Positions 41,949-51,237 of a DNA stretch of 64,000 nt are shown in pieces. The position numbers and the translations under genes were made by a program. The notes beneath the pieces were generated by a model, which did no database searches, was not told the DNA's origin, and saw nothing but the letters and a program-made list of their open reading frames with translations. The stretch is from CAYMEK01 sp964389305 (GTDB lineage Bacteria > Spirochaetota > Spirochaetia > SZUA-6 > DRHE01): contig CAYMEK010000015.1 of assembly GCA_964389305.1 (NCBI GenBank), forward strand, positions 1 to 64,000. The letters run 5' to 3'. Numbering within the stretch: position 1 is the first letter of the stretch; each line of letters begins with the position of its first letter.

Positions 41949-44900
41949 TCAGAGCAGCGGCCGGATCAGCCGGATGAGCTCGGGCCAGTCACGCCGCTTC
42001 TGGTAGCAGATCGGCTCACCGCTGCGCAGCAGAAACAGGCAGGCGGATATCTGCTTGTCCGTGAGCTCCGCCATGGCCAGCGCGTACAGGCCTAGCTGGC
42101 TCTCATGCTCTCCGGGCCGGTAGCTGCGGTCGGTTTTGAAGTCAACCAGGTAAACCCTATCTTCGCTCTCGAAAGCCAGGTCGACCTGGCCGCTAATATA
42201 CAGCGGTCCCCGTTCGTCCTGGTGCCGATACAGAAACGGCAGTTCGCGTTCGATGCTGGTAGCTCGAACTGTCAGGACCCCCAGGGCTGAGGTAAAGAAG
42301 CGGCGGCACAGCTCGACAGCGCTTTCCTGCAGCAAGGCCCGGTGCTCCCGCGGGACCGTCAGCCGGGACCAGTCCGGCTCCGGGGCCGGTCCGGCGGGGT
42401 TCCGGCTCCAGCGATCGATGAGCCAATGGGTGAGCACTCCGAAGGGGGCTTCCAGTCCTTCCCCTGCAAGAATCGAATCGGCGGGAAGCGCCGGAAGGCT
42501 GAACGGCTTGCTGTCCTGCCCTTCGTCCTTTCGCCGCTGCTCCAGTACGGGATCGAGATGCCGGCACAGCTCGGTTACGCTGATTTCCCGGCGGGCGAAC
42601 TGCCGGCGGATCGGTTCACCCCGATAGCAGGCATCCAGGCCGGGAGGCGGGCCTGTGACCGGGCCGGCCGGGACCGGACGCCGCCTGCTGAGGTGATCGG
42701 GGTCAAGGGCTTCGATCCGGTGGACCTGGAGGCTATAGGCGGAGCCGGCCGGAGGAGCTGCCTCGGCGAGGGTTTCCACAGACGCTCCCAGCCCCCTGAG
42801 AAGGAGGTTGAGATGAGCCCTGGGAGATGCGCGGTTCCTCGATCCGTGAGTACCGCTGAGAACGAGGTGGTGCCGGGCCCGGGTCAGAGCCACGTACAGG
42901 AGGCGTTTGATCTCCGCCAACTCCTTTCCCTCCGCTTCCTGTTCGCCCAGCCGGGTGAAGTAGTTTCCGGGACCCAGGTTGACGGTGACGCCGCAGTCCT
43001 CCGACAGGTAGTAGGGAGCCGAGCCCGATCGCGCCCGTCCCAGGTTCCCCATGTCGGCCAGCACGACGATCGGAAACTCCAGACCTTTGGACCTGTGTAT
43101 CGTGAGTATCTGTACACCCGGCTGCCGCGGTCTGGGAACATCGAGGTCCTCCAGCCTCTCGTAGCGGCCAAGATTGCGGCGAAGAAAATCGAGGAACAGG
43201 GCCAGGCTGTCTCCCTGGCGGTCGAATCGCTCGGCCAGTGCCAGCAGGTATTCGTAGTGCTCCAGATAGCTGTGGTTGTCCGGGTTGCGCAGGATCGTGT
43301 AGCGGTAGCCGAAGGAGTACCACAACCGGTGAAGCAGCTCTCCGATCGAAACCCGGTCGGCTAGCTCCCTCACCATCTCATAGATGTTGGCGGCCTGTTC
43401 GAGGCGTCGCCGGTCTTCTACGCTCATCTCCACCACTTCCAGGCCGGAAAACAAGCCGGGCCGTGCGGACAGGGACAGCAGCAGGCGAAAGGCGGTCTGA
43501 TCCGAGACGTTGAGAAACGGCGAGCGGAGCACCCCCGCATAGGCGACCCTGTCTTCGGGATAGACGGCTAGCTGGAGGAGCTGATACAGGTCGCCGGCTG
43601 GAGCTTCCATGAACAGACTGCGCACGTTTTGGGTGGTGTAGGGAACGGCGAAATGGCGCAGCATCCGTTCGTAGTGGATCTGGTTTCCTGTCGATCGCAG
43701 CAGAAGCGCAAAGTCTTCGTAGCCCGCCGGTCTTGTATCCCCGGCCTGGGCCACGAGCAGGCTCTGTTTCCGTACCGCCTCGTGAATGAAGCGAGCCGCG
43801 GCGTAGGCTTCCGAGAAGGCGGGTGGGGCCGTGAACCGTCCTTCCTCTGCGGCTGTCTCGTAGGATCCGTAGAGCAGATGCACCTGCGGGGTCAGGGGAT
43901 TGTCTTCACCGCCTCTGGTCATTTTCTGGAAACGAGCATCGAAATCGGCGGACCCTTCCCCAAGCACCGCGGAAAAGATCCGGTTGAAAAACTCCACCAG
44001 TCCGGATTCGCTGCGGTAGTTCCTGTCCATCTCGATGGTCTGCCCTCCGCAGCGTTTAAGCTCGCCGTACAGGGACTTGAATACGCTTACGTCGGCGCCC
44101 CTGAAGCGGTAGATCGACTGCTTTTCGTCCCCCACGAAGAAAAGCTTGTCCTCTTCCAGCTCTTCGGGTCCGGGGACCCCCTCAGAGCAGGCTTGCAGTC
44201 GCTCGGCCAGGAGATAAAGGAGGTCCCTCTGCAGCCGGTTGTTGTCCTGGAACTCGTCGATCATGATGTACCGGTAGCGATTCTTGTAGTACTGCCGCAG
44301 GGGCTTGTTCCGTATCAGGGCAGCCACGGCCAGTTCCGCCACGTCCTGAAAGGTAACCAGAGCGGCCGAACGTTTTTTTTCTACGAACTCCTGGCCGAAG
44401 CGAGTGAGCAGAGAGAAGATGCTTTCCAGCGCGCTCTCCTGAGCCAGAGTACCTGCCAGAACCTTGAGGGATTCAAGCTCCGGCTTGAGACGGTCGATCA
44501 AACCCTTCAACTGCTGGATGTCTTCAGCCCCGCGCCCACCCGGTTTCTTCAGCGACAGCTCCCGCAGTGTGCCTGCCGCTTCCCGAAAGCTCTTATCCCT
44601 GAGTAATCCGGCCACTCGGTCCAGCAAGCCGAGAGATTCTTGGACGCTGCGGATCGAGGCGGTGCGGGGAGCGAGTCGGCCGATCTCGGCGGCCAGTGAG
44701 CGGGCGCGGTCGAGCCCTTGCCGGAGACCGCTGCGGCAGCGCCGGAGCTGAGAATCGAGCATGGCCGGGAAGTCCGGACCATCCGGCAGGTGGATATGCT
44801 GCAGGGCCAGATCGGCGAGCAGGGCTTTCCAGATCCGCTCGAAATCGTGAACGGCCAGAAGCGCCCGCACGCCCGGGTCTTCCAGGTTTTCCAGGAGGAA

Positions 44901-45296
44901 ATCCAGGCTGGCCTGTTCGGCCAGCCGGGCCACGGCCTCCTGGTCGTAGCGAAAAATCGGGGGCAGGCCGAACTGCTCGCTGGAGTTGCTCACCACTTCG
45001 GCACAGAAGCTGTCCAGAGTGGAGATCTGGGCCTTCTCGAAGTCCTGGAGCTGCTTCCGCAGAGCGGCCGGGGCCCGAAGCAGCCGGTTGTAAATGCGTT
45101 CGTACATCTCGGCGGCAGCCTTTTGGGTGAATGTAAGAGCGAGCACTCGATCAACGGCCACGCCGCGGTGTTCCAGCAGCCAGCAAAACCGTTCGGCAAG
45201 CACCGTGGTCTTGCCCGAGCCCGCTCCCGCCATGACTACCGCGTTTTTCAAGACGGTGATTGCTTTCCGCTGTTTTGAGTCGAAGGAAAACTCCAT
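41949..45296 (-). CDS. addA: AddA-like UvrD helicase-nuclease
   Basis: A 1115-residue recombination helicase with a C-terminal RecB-type nuclease. Walker A is VVMAGAGSGKTTVLAERF near 21, followed by LALTFTQKAAAEMYERI, DEFQDNNRLQRDLL (motif II) near 350, a Q/RIYRFRGAD segment, and LTIHRSKGLEFPIVVL (motif V) near 745. The nuclease core near 1030 has GQVDLAFESEDRVYLVDFKTD. With the neighbouring addB-like gene it should form the AddAB enzyme that processes double-strand breaks for RecA. The stop of addB lies 4 bases before this ATG, so translation is closely coupled. Confidence 0.92.
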   Translation of the reverse strand: MEFSFDSKQRKAITVLKNAVVMAGAGSGKTTVLAERFCWLLEHRGVAVDRVLALTFTQKAAAEMYERIYNRLLRAPAALRKQLQDFEKAQISTLDSFCAEVVSNSSEQFGLPPIFRYDQEAVARLAEQASLDFLLENLEDPGVRALLAVHDFERIWKALLADLALQHIHLPDGPDFPAMLDSQLRRCRSGLRQGLDRARSLAAEIGRLAPRTASIRSVQESLGLLDRVAGLLRDKSFREAAGTLRELSLKKPGGRGAEDIQQLKGLIDRLKPELESLKVLAGTLAQESALESIFSLLTRFGQEFVEKKRSAALVTFQDVAELAVAALIRNKPLRQYYKNRYRYIMIDEFQDNNRLQRDLLYLLAERLQACSEGVPGPEELEEDKLFFVGDEKQSIYRFRGADVSVFKSLYGELKRCGGQTIEMDRNYRSESGLVEFFNRIFSAVLGEGSADFDARFQKMTRGGEDNPLTPQVHLLYGSYETAAEEGRFTAPPAFSEAYAAARFIHEAVRKQSLLVAQAGDTRPAGYEDFALLLRSTGNQIHYERMLRHFAVPYTTQNVRSLFMEAPAGDLYQLLQLAVYPEDRVAYAGVLRSPFLNVSDQTAFRLLLSLSARPGLFSGLEVVEMSVEDRRRLEQAANIYEMVRELADRVSIGELLHRLWYSFGYRYTILRNPDNHSYLEHYEYLLALAERFDRQGDSLALFLDFLRRNLGRYERLEDLDVPRPRQPGVQILTIHRSKGLEFPIVVLADMGNLGRARSGSAPYYLSEDCGVTVNLGPGNYFTRLGEQEAEGKELAEIKRLLYVALTRARHHLVLSGTHGSRNRASPRAHLNLLLRGLGASVETLAEAAPPAGSAYSLQVHRIEALDPDHLSRRRPVPAGPVTGPPPGLDACYRGEPIRRQFARREISVTELCRHLDPVLEQRRKDEGQDSKPFSLPALPADSILAGEGLEAPFGVLTHWLIDRWSRNPAGPAPEPDWSRLTVPREHRALLQESAVELCRRFFTSALGVLTVRATSIERELPFLYRHQDERGPLYISGQVDLAFESEDRVYLVDFKTDRSYRPGEHESQLGLYALAMAELTDKQISACLFLLRSGEPICYQKRRDWPELIRLIRPLL

Positions 45297-45300
45297 GGCC

Positions 45301-47994
45301 TCACGGATCGAGCAGGTAGCGCCGCCTGCACACCTCGGCCAGCGGACACCGGCTGCATTCTACCCTGTACGGATCCAGGATCCGGAAATCGCCCCGTGCA
45401 ATCCGGTCTCCCATCTCCCGAATCCGTTCTTTCATCTTTTCAACACTCAAGCGCATGGCCCCGGCCTCAGCCATGTTACTTCCCGGACCGCCGAACAGGA
45501 AACGGTAGCGTCTGTTTTCGATCGAGTAAAAGGCCGCCCTGGAAACGCTACGGCCCGTGGACTCCATCAGGTATATGTAGCAGGGCATCTGCAGAGACAC
45601 GGGATCCGGAGAAAAAATCTCGGCGGCAGCGGGCACCTTTTTCTTTTTGTAATCCACCACCGTGTAGCCGCCGGGATTTTTGCAGATCCTGTCGATCTTG
45701 CCTACCAGCACGATTCCCGCCTCGACTACCAGGCTCTGCAGCTTGATTTCGGTAGCCTCGGTCTGCTCTTCCCCCATCATCTCGAGATCCGCGTCGAGAA
45801 AAGCCAGGGCCAGCTCTTTGGCCCTGCGCTCGAGCTGACTCCACAGGGGCCTCAGCAGCACGGGGTTTTTTCTCCGGTACGCGCTGCACACCTCGGCCAC
45901 CGTCCTTCTCATCCGATCCCGGTATTCCACCTTCTTCTCCGGACGGAGGTGAAGGTGGCCTCCCTCATTTTCTTCGGCTGTGAAGAAACGCTGCAGCACC
46001 CGGTGCATGATGATGCCGAACTCCCTGGGATCGCTGAGCACGACTTCGAAGTCCTCGCTTTCCACACCAAGCAGCCTCTCCAGCAGAAAATGGAACGGAC
46101 AGAGGGAAAAACGTTCCAGGGCCGTGGTGCTGATGCCGAGTGTTCCCTGCTCGTCCTTCAGACGGTCCTCGAGCGTACAGATCAGCCGCCGGTCGGCAAG
46201 CGGGCTCCTGGTGGCGTCCAGCTCCCTCCGCTTAAGGGCCGAGACCGAGGCGCTGAGATAGCCGCTGCTCTGTACGGGCAGGAGCGGAAACGATCCTCCT
46301 CCCGCCCAGGCTTCCCGCTCCAGGCTGTAGGAGTCGGGCGCGGGCGGCGTCCCGGCGGCCTGCGGTGCAAGCCCCTGAGCCGCGAAGAAGGCCGGGGGCA
46401 GGTTCGCGCCGCGGGCGTCCCGGCGGGAGTAGCTGAAGCGAACCCGGCTTCCGCAGTGGCTGTACAGCCGCAGATAATCGGCCGACAGCTCCTTCTGGGT
46501 CTCGGCGAAATGTTCTTCCTCGTGGATACTCAAAAACGGATAGCGGCGGATCCGGTGGCCGGTGGCGGCCTGGGAGCAGTTGACCAGAAAGTGATGCTCG
46601 GGCGTAATCCCTGCGCTCACGCGGTAAGGATAAACCGCAACTCCGCCGCCCTTCTGACCGGGCACATAGACACTCGAGGCGAGGTAGCTCCACCAGAGCG
46701 AAAAAACCGCCTCGGAAGGGGGCGGGGCGACCTGCTCCGCCCAGTCGAGAGCATTCAGGGTGTCGACGGCGAACTGAAAGATCCGCAGCTCCTCCTCGGC
46801 GAGACGCTTCAAATCCAGGAAGGAAGCGGCGAAGTCAACCAGATCGCTCTTTAGCTCGGCGAAACTCCGTGCCCGTATTATCCGCTGTAGTTGGTGGCGG
46901 AGACTGGAGTAGAACCCCTTGATCCGGCTCAGGGGTAAGCCGCGCGGATTCCCGGCCCGGCGGGTCGCTTCGACAGCGAGCCGCCAGCTATCCCTGCCGC
47001 CGCCGGTCTGGTTGCGAAGGAGCCGGCTGTCCAACCCCACGCGGATCAAGCCGCGGCAAAGCCCTTCCTGTTTCCAGGGCAGAGCGCGGTCGAGAAGGAG
47101 GGCTTTCATCGTGGGAAGATCGAAGGAGCAGTCCACCGCCGAGCGGATCCGTCCTAGGGCCCTGATCAGGGGGAACTCGCAGAGCGCTCTGCCCTGATGA
47201 ATCGCCAGGGGCACTTCGTAAAGCTCAGCTTCCCGCCTCAAGAGCGTCTCGAGCATGCTCAGCTCTCCCACGGTGAGCACGATGTCCTGCGGATCGGTTC
47301 CCCGATCGAGCAGCTCCGCCACCGCCAGAAGGGTCCAGCGGACCTCCTCGATGATCGTGTCGAATACCTGGATTCCGACGCCCGGCCGGGGGCAAGGGGG
47401 AATGGAAACGCATTGAAGGCGGGGATCGGCGGCCAGCAGGGATTCGAACTCACCGAAGTCTTCGATGATTTCGGGGTAGAACAGGAGGTAGCGCGCCGCA
47501 GCGGGACGGAACAGCGGATGTTCGTAACCGGGCTCGTAGAGCCGGGCCGCGGCGAGAAAAGAGCTGTATTCCGTGTACAGCAGCCGGAGATCGTCCAGCT
47601 TTCCGCTGCTGAACGCCGGCCAGCGCGCCTGGAGCGCCGGGACCCGGTTGAGGGCCGGCAGTAGCCTCTGCAAGGAAGGCAGGAACACGAGGTAGTTTCC
47701 GGCATAGCGGGCAGGTACCAGGTGCCTCAAAAAGGGGCTTCGACTGTTGCGCTCCAGGAGCCGGCTTAGAAACAGCAGGCGGACGGACCTGTTCACCGCT
47801 GTACGGTTCTCCGGGTGCTGGAAACAGGACTCCTTGAACTGATCCCAGGAGAGGAAGCGATTCAGGGCCAGGGTCCGGCGTGTAGAGGCAGCCAGGGCGC
47901 TGCGGCATTGCAGGCGGGCCGTGACTTCGGAAGGGAAGACGAAGCTGATTCCGGGATCTTCCAGATTGTCCCGTATGACCGTGCGGGCGCTCAT
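45301..47994 (-). CDS. addB: AddB-like PD-(D/E)XK nuclease without P-loop
   Basis: An 897-residue partner of AddA. The C-terminal nuclease is clear: ERFSLCPFHFLLERLLGV near 640, with GIIMHRVLQRFF, VGKIDRICKNPGGYTVVDYKKKK near 790 and a terminal YRVECSRCPLAEVCRRRY. The Cys residues match the four-cysteine iron-sulfur cluster of AddB-type nucleases. The N-terminal position of the usual Walker A reads SFVFPSEVTARLQCR, with no GKS/T, so the helicase domain cannot bind ATP in the normal way. ATG 47994 (MSARTVIRDNLEDPG) is chosen. It lies 11 bases after era and 4 before addA. Confidence 0.85.
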   Translation of the reverse strand: MSARTVIRDNLEDPGISFVFPSEVTARLQCRSALAASTRRTLALNRFLSWDQFKESCFQHPENRTAVNRSVRLLFLSRLLERNSRSPFLRHLVPARYAGNYLVFLPSLQRLLPALNRVPALQARWPAFSSGKLDDLRLLYTEYSSFLAAARLYEPGYEHPLFRPAAARYLLFYPEIIEDFGEFESLLAADPRLQCVSIPPCPRPGVGIQVFDTIIEEVRWTLLAVAELLDRGTDPQDIVLTVGELSMLETLLRREAELYEVPLAIHQGRALCEFPLIRALGRIRSAVDCSFDLPTMKALLLDRALPWKQEGLCRGLIRVGLDSRLLRNQTGGGRDSWRLAVEATRRAGNPRGLPLSRIKGFYSSLRHQLQRIIRARSFAELKSDLVDFAASFLDLKRLAEEELRIFQFAVDTLNALDWAEQVAPPPSEAVFSLWWSYLASSVYVPGQKGGGVAVYPYRVSAGITPEHHFLVNCSQAATGHRIRRYPFLSIHEEEHFAETQKELSADYLRLYSHCGSRVRFSYSRRDARGANLPPAFFAAQGLAPQAAGTPPAPDSYSLEREAWAGGGSFPLLPVQSSGYLSASVSALKRRELDATRSPLADRRLICTLEDRLKDEQGTLGISTTALERFSLCPFHFLLERLLGVESEDFEVVLSDPREFGIIMHRVLQRFFTAEENEGGHLHLRPEKKVEYRDRMRRTVAEVCSAYRRKNPVLLRPLWSQLERRAKELALAFLDADLEMMGEEQTEATEIKLQSLVVEAGIVLVGKIDRICKNPGGYTVVDYKKKKVPAAAEIFSPDPVSLQMPCYIYLMESTGRSVSRAAFYSIENRRYRFLFGGPGSNMAEAGAMRLSVEKMKERIREMGDRIARGDFRILDPYRVECSRCPLAEVCRRRYLLDP

Positions 47995-48005
47995 GAGGCT
48001 GTCTC

Positions 48006-48881
48006 TCAGTGGATGAGCTTCTTCAGTAGCGTGTCGTCCTTTCGCCATTTGGGTCTGGTTTTGACCCGAACATCCAGCCTGACCGGATAAGGAAACAGCC
48101 GGCCAGCCTCCTCCTCGGCCTCCCGGACGATTGTTCTGATTCTCTCTCCTCCCTTTCCCACCAGGATTCCCTTTTGCGATTCCCGCTCGACGTAAAGGAA
48201 AGCCCTCACCCACAGGTAGCGGTCGTCGTCCTTCATCTCCATGTCGCTGATATCCACGTAGAGGGAATGCGGGACTTCCTGACGGGTTTGCCGTATCGCC
48301 TTTTCGCGTATGATCTCGGCAAGGCGAAAATCCGGACTCTGGTCCGTATAGAGGCCTTCCGGATACAGCTCCTCACCCTCCGGCGCCAGCGCCCAGACGG
48401 CGCCGAGAAGCTCCGGTACTCCTTCGCCGGTAAGAGCGGAGATCGCCTGGATCCTGGGACCGGCCAATGTTCGTTCGACCAGGCCGCGTATTTTAAGGCC
48501 TGGGTCGCCGCCGATATCGATCTTGTTCAGGCCCACGATCAACCTCTGCTCTTTACCGTGGAGCAGCTCCATGAGGGCGTGTTCCTCCTGCCCCGGCTGT
48601 CGGGTCACGTCGATCAGATACAGCAGCACATCGGCCTCGGACATGGTGCCGATGGCCAGCTCCTTCAAGTACAGGTTCATCTTCTTGTCCGACAGGTGAA
48701 AGCCGGGCGTATCGATGAATACCAGCTGTCCTTCCGGGGCATTGTAGATCCCCCGCACGCGGTTGCGGGTCGTCTGGGGTGCGGAGGAGACGATCGACAC
48801 CTTGTGCCCGCAGATCCTGTTCATCAAGGTGGATTTGCCGCAGGAGGGTCTTCCCAAAAGCCCTACGAAGGCCGCTTTCAT
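48006..48881 (-). CDS. era: GTPase Era
   Basis: A 291-residue 16S rRNA-processing and 30S-assembly GTPase. G1 is GLLGRPSCGKSTLMNRI near 8, where the usual N-V before GKS is S-C. G2 is QTTRNRVRG near 36, G3 VFIDTPGFH near 54 and G4 GLNKID near 115. The KH domain near 225 reads GILVGKGGERIRTIVREAEE, the standard VGKxG-type loop. It heads the era-addB-addA unit, and the ATG is 11 bases from a strong -10 box. Length and layout are normal; the variant P-loop residues do not remove any catalytic group. Confidence 0.95.
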   Translation of the reverse strand: MKAAFVGLLGRPSCGKSTLMNRICGHKVSIVSSAPQTTRNRVRGIYNAPEGQLVFIDTPGFHLSDKKMNLYLKELAIGTMSEADVLLYLIDVTRQPGQEEHALMELLHGKEQRLIVGLNKIDIGGDPGLKIRGLVERTLAGPRIQAISALTGEGVPELLGAVWALAPEGEELYPEGLYTDQSPDFRLAEIIREKAIRQTRQEVPHSLYVDISDMEMKDDDRYLWVRAFLYVERESQKGILVGKGGERIRTIVREAEEEAGRLFPYPVRLDVRVKTRPKWRKDDTLLKKLIH

Positions 48882-48892
48882 GGTCCGCCTGC

Positions 48893-48921
48893 ATAGTAGA
48901 AGTATTACGCCTACTTTTCAA
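48893..48921 (-). promoter_or_regulatory. promoter of the era-addB-addA unit
   Basis: TTGAAA (48916-48921), a 17-base spacer and TACTAT (48893-48898). The ATG of era follows 11 bases later, leaving a leader of about four bases. Confidence 0.6.
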
Positions 48922-48973
48922 GAAACACGCACTTCTTTCGCTGCCCTCACCCCGCGCCCGTTATTAAACACCC

Positions 48974-49002
48974 TTGTAGCTGTATCCCCATTGGGCTACT
49001 GT
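48974..49002 (+). promoter_or_regulatory. promoter abutting apbE
   Basis: TTGTAG (48974-48979), a 17-base spacer and TACTGT (48997-49002). ATG at 49003 touches the -10 box, while the in-frame ATG at 49009 lies 6 bases after it, the spacing seen for add and the HMA gene. Confidence 0.55.
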
Positions 49003-49008
49003 ATGGCG

Positions 49009-50019
49009 ATGTCGCGACGAAGCGCAGGCCTCTCCTTGGCCGCAATCCTTGTTCTTGTTCTCGTTCTCGCCTCCTGTGAGGTGCCGCTCCATCGCGAGAC
49101 CCGCTTCGCCATGTCCACTACCCTGACGGTTCTCGTTTCCGGCCGGCCCCGGCCGGACTGGACGGCCCTCTTCGATCTTGCCGCAGCCAAGGCCCGGGAG
49201 TTCGACCACCGCTATCCGGACAGCCCGATCTGGGAGTTGAACCGGGAGGGAAGGGGCAGGCCGCCGCAGGAGGTGCTGCTTCTGGCCAAGGCTGTCGCCG
49301 AGCGAAGCGGCGGGGCTTTCGATCCGACCATCCTTCCCCTGACCGCGCTGTGGTCCTTCGACTCGGGGGGCAGGCTCCCTGCGGAGCAGGAGATCGCCGG
49401 CGCCCGCAGTCGAGTGGACTACTCCCGCCTGGTCATCGGCCCGGATGGAGAGGTCGCTCTTCCCCGCGGCTTCGGTCTGGACCTCGGCGGGATCGCCAAG
49501 GGGGCGGTGGTGGACCTGCTCGGAGCCTATCTGCTGCGGCAGGGCTACGAAGATTTTCTGATCGATGCGGGCGGGGATATCCTGATCTGCGGGCGCAAGG
49601 GTGGAACCGCGGCCTGGCGGATCGCCATTCGCCATCCCAGGAACAATCAGGCCATTGTCGGAGTATTGACCTTGGGGGAGAAGGGAAAGATGCAGGCGAT
49701 CGTAACCTCCGGAGACTATGAGAGGTTTTTCGAGCAGGGCGGCGTGCGCTACCACCATATCCTCGATCCGCGCACCGGTTACCCGGCGCGCGGCCTGGCC
49801 TCGGTTACCGTGATTGCTCCCACCTGCGCCGAAGCCGATGCCCTGGCTACGGCGGCCTTCGTGCTCGGGCCCGACCGGGGACGGTGGTTTTTCGAGGAGC
49901 GGCCCGACACGGAGGGGCTGCTCATCGGAGAACGTGACGGGCGTCTGGAAGCCCACGGCACGGCCGGTTTTCCTCTGTCCGTCGAAGCGCTTCAGCTCGA
50001 AGCGCCGACTCCGCCTTGA
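49009..50019 (+). CDS. apbE: ApbE-family FMN transferase lipoprotein
   Basis: A 336-residue lipoprotein (signal peptide LSLAAILVLVLVLASC, Cys near 23) that covalently attaches FMN from FAD to threonines of Rnf/Nqr-type proteins on the periplasmic side. Family blocks are ETRFAMSTTLTVLVSG near 31, GAFDPTILPLTALWSFD near 106, GFGLDLGGIAKGAVVDLLGAY near 160 and the ADALATAAFVLGPDRG segment near 280. Mg2+-binding residues lie in TSGDYERFFEQGGVRYHHIL near 235. ATG 49009 is preferred over 49003 because of the promoter position. No rnf or nqr gene lies nearby. It is convergent with mtnP. Confidence 0.93.
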   Translation: MSRRSAGLSLAAILVLVLVLASCEVPLHRETRFAMSTTLTVLVSGRPRPDWTALFDLAAAKAREFDHRYPDSPIWELNREGRGRPPQEVLLLAKAVAERSGGAFDPTILPLTALWSFDSGGRLPAEQEIAGARSRVDYSRLVIGPDGEVALPRGFGLDLGGIAKGAVVDLLGAYLLRQGYEDFLIDAGGDILICGRKGGTAAWRIAIRHPRNNQAIVGVLTLGEKGKMQAIVTSGDYERFFEQGGVRYHHILDPRTGYPARGLASVTVIAPTCAEADALATAAFVLGPDRGRWFFEERPDTEGLLIGERDGRLEAHGTAGFPLSVEALQLEAPTPP

Positions 50020-50115
50020 AGGACGGACCGAGGCCGGCTGCGGCGCCGCGGCTCCCGAAACGCCGGCCGCAGATCGGGACGCCTGCCGAGCAGAGGGCCG
50101 GCTTGCGGGCTCACT

Positions 50116-50982
50116 CTACAGCTTGTGCCAGTATTTCCCGTAGAAGGCCCAGAGCCTTCGTTTCGTCTGGTAGGGGATGAGATCGGCGTCGGTCATGATG
50201 GCGGTCTCGGCGGCATGGCGGCAGGAGCAGTCCCCCCGCCCTCCGAGAGCCGCTACGATGCCGGGGATCAGTGCCTGGACGGTACGCGTGTTGTCGTTCA
50301 TGACCTTTAGCACCATGTCGATGGTCACGCTGTCCTCTTCGCCCTTCCAGCAGTCGTAGTCGGTCACCATGGCCACGACGGCCAGGCAGATCTCCGCCTC
50401 TCTGGCCAGCTTTGCTTCGGGGAGCGCGGTCATGCCGATGAGCGCAGCCCCCCAGCCGCGGTACAGGAAAGACTCGACCCTGGTCGAAAACAGGGGTCCT
50501 TCCATGGTGATCAGGGCACCCTCCCGGTGAAAGCGGTGATTGCCCTTGGCGAGCACTCCGGCTATCGCTTCCCGCATGCCGGGACAATAGGGCTCGGCAA
50601 AAGGTACATGTCCGACCACTCCGTCCCCGAAAAAGCTGTTCTCCCGGCTGCGGGTCCTGTCGATGAGCTGATCGCAGAGCACGAAGTCTCCCGGCTTGAA
50701 CTGCTCCTGGAGAGAGCCTACGGCGCTAACCGACAGGATCTGCTGTACTCCGAGGCTCTTGAGGGCCCAGATGTTGGCTCTGGAAGGAACCTCGGTGGGC
50801 AGCAGGCGATGTCCCTTGCCGTGCCGGGGAAGGAAGGCCACGCGCTCCCCCGTGATATCTACAATCGAGATCAGATCCGAAGGAAGGCCGAAAGGCGTCG
50901 GGACCTCGACCTCTTCGATTAGCTTGGCGTCCTTCAAACGGTACAGGCCGCTGCCTCCGATGACTGCGATTCGTGCTTGCAT
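50116..50982 (-). CDS. mtnP: 5'-methylthioadenosine phosphorylase
   Basis: A 288-residue purine nucleoside phosphorylase of the MTAP type, cleaving methylthioadenosine to methylthioribose-1-phosphate and adenine for methionine salvage. Phosphate and substrate loops are seen as IGGSGLYRLKDA near 8, FLPRHGKGHRLLPTEVPSRAN near 48, SVSAVGSLQEQFKPGDFV near 85, PYCPGMREAI and MEGPLFSTRVES near 160, and VAMVTDYDCW near 208. The ATG at 50982 has GGAG 8 bases upstream. The product is the substrate of MtnA, encoded at 11302-12414. A related inosine-preferring enzyme cannot be wholly excluded. Confidence 0.92.
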   Translation of the reverse strand: MQARIAVIGGSGLYRLKDAKLIEEVEVPTPFGLPSDLISIVDITGERVAFLPRHGKGHRLLPTEVPSRANIWALKSLGVQQILSVSAVGSLQEQFKPGDFVLCDQLIDRTRSRENSFFGDGVVGHVPFAEPYCPGMREAIAGVLAKGNHRFHREGALITMEGPLFSTRVESFLYRGWGAALIGMTALPEAKLAREAEICLAVVAMVTDYDCWKGEEDSVTIDMVLKVMNDNTRTVQALIPGIVAALGGRGDCSCRHAAETAIMTDADLIPYQTKRRLWAFYGKYWHKL

Positions 50983-51201
50983 GATCTTCACTCCGGCTAG
51001 TGGATTTTATCGAGCGGGGACGTGAAGCCGCTCATCGCGGTGACCGGCTGCGCTACGAACCCCAAACCCTACGGGAGAGATTGTAAACCAGCCGGGATGA
51101 GTGTGGCAATGCCTCGCCTGGATGCAGTCGTATGGATACGGTCCTACGGCTGTGAGTTTCCTTCTGCTTGCTCCTGGAGTCCGGCCTGAGCCCTCTTTCG
51201 G

Positions 51202-51230
51202 TTGAAAATTCTTCCGGCTTTCACTATATT
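51202..51230 (+). promoter_or_regulatory. promoter abutting the ClpP-family gene
   Basis: TTGAAA (51202-51207), a 17-base spacer and TATATT (51225-51230) end 7 bases before the ATG at 51238. There is no ribosome-binding site in the 7 bases. Confidence 0.65.
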
Positions 51231-51237
51231 CATCCCT

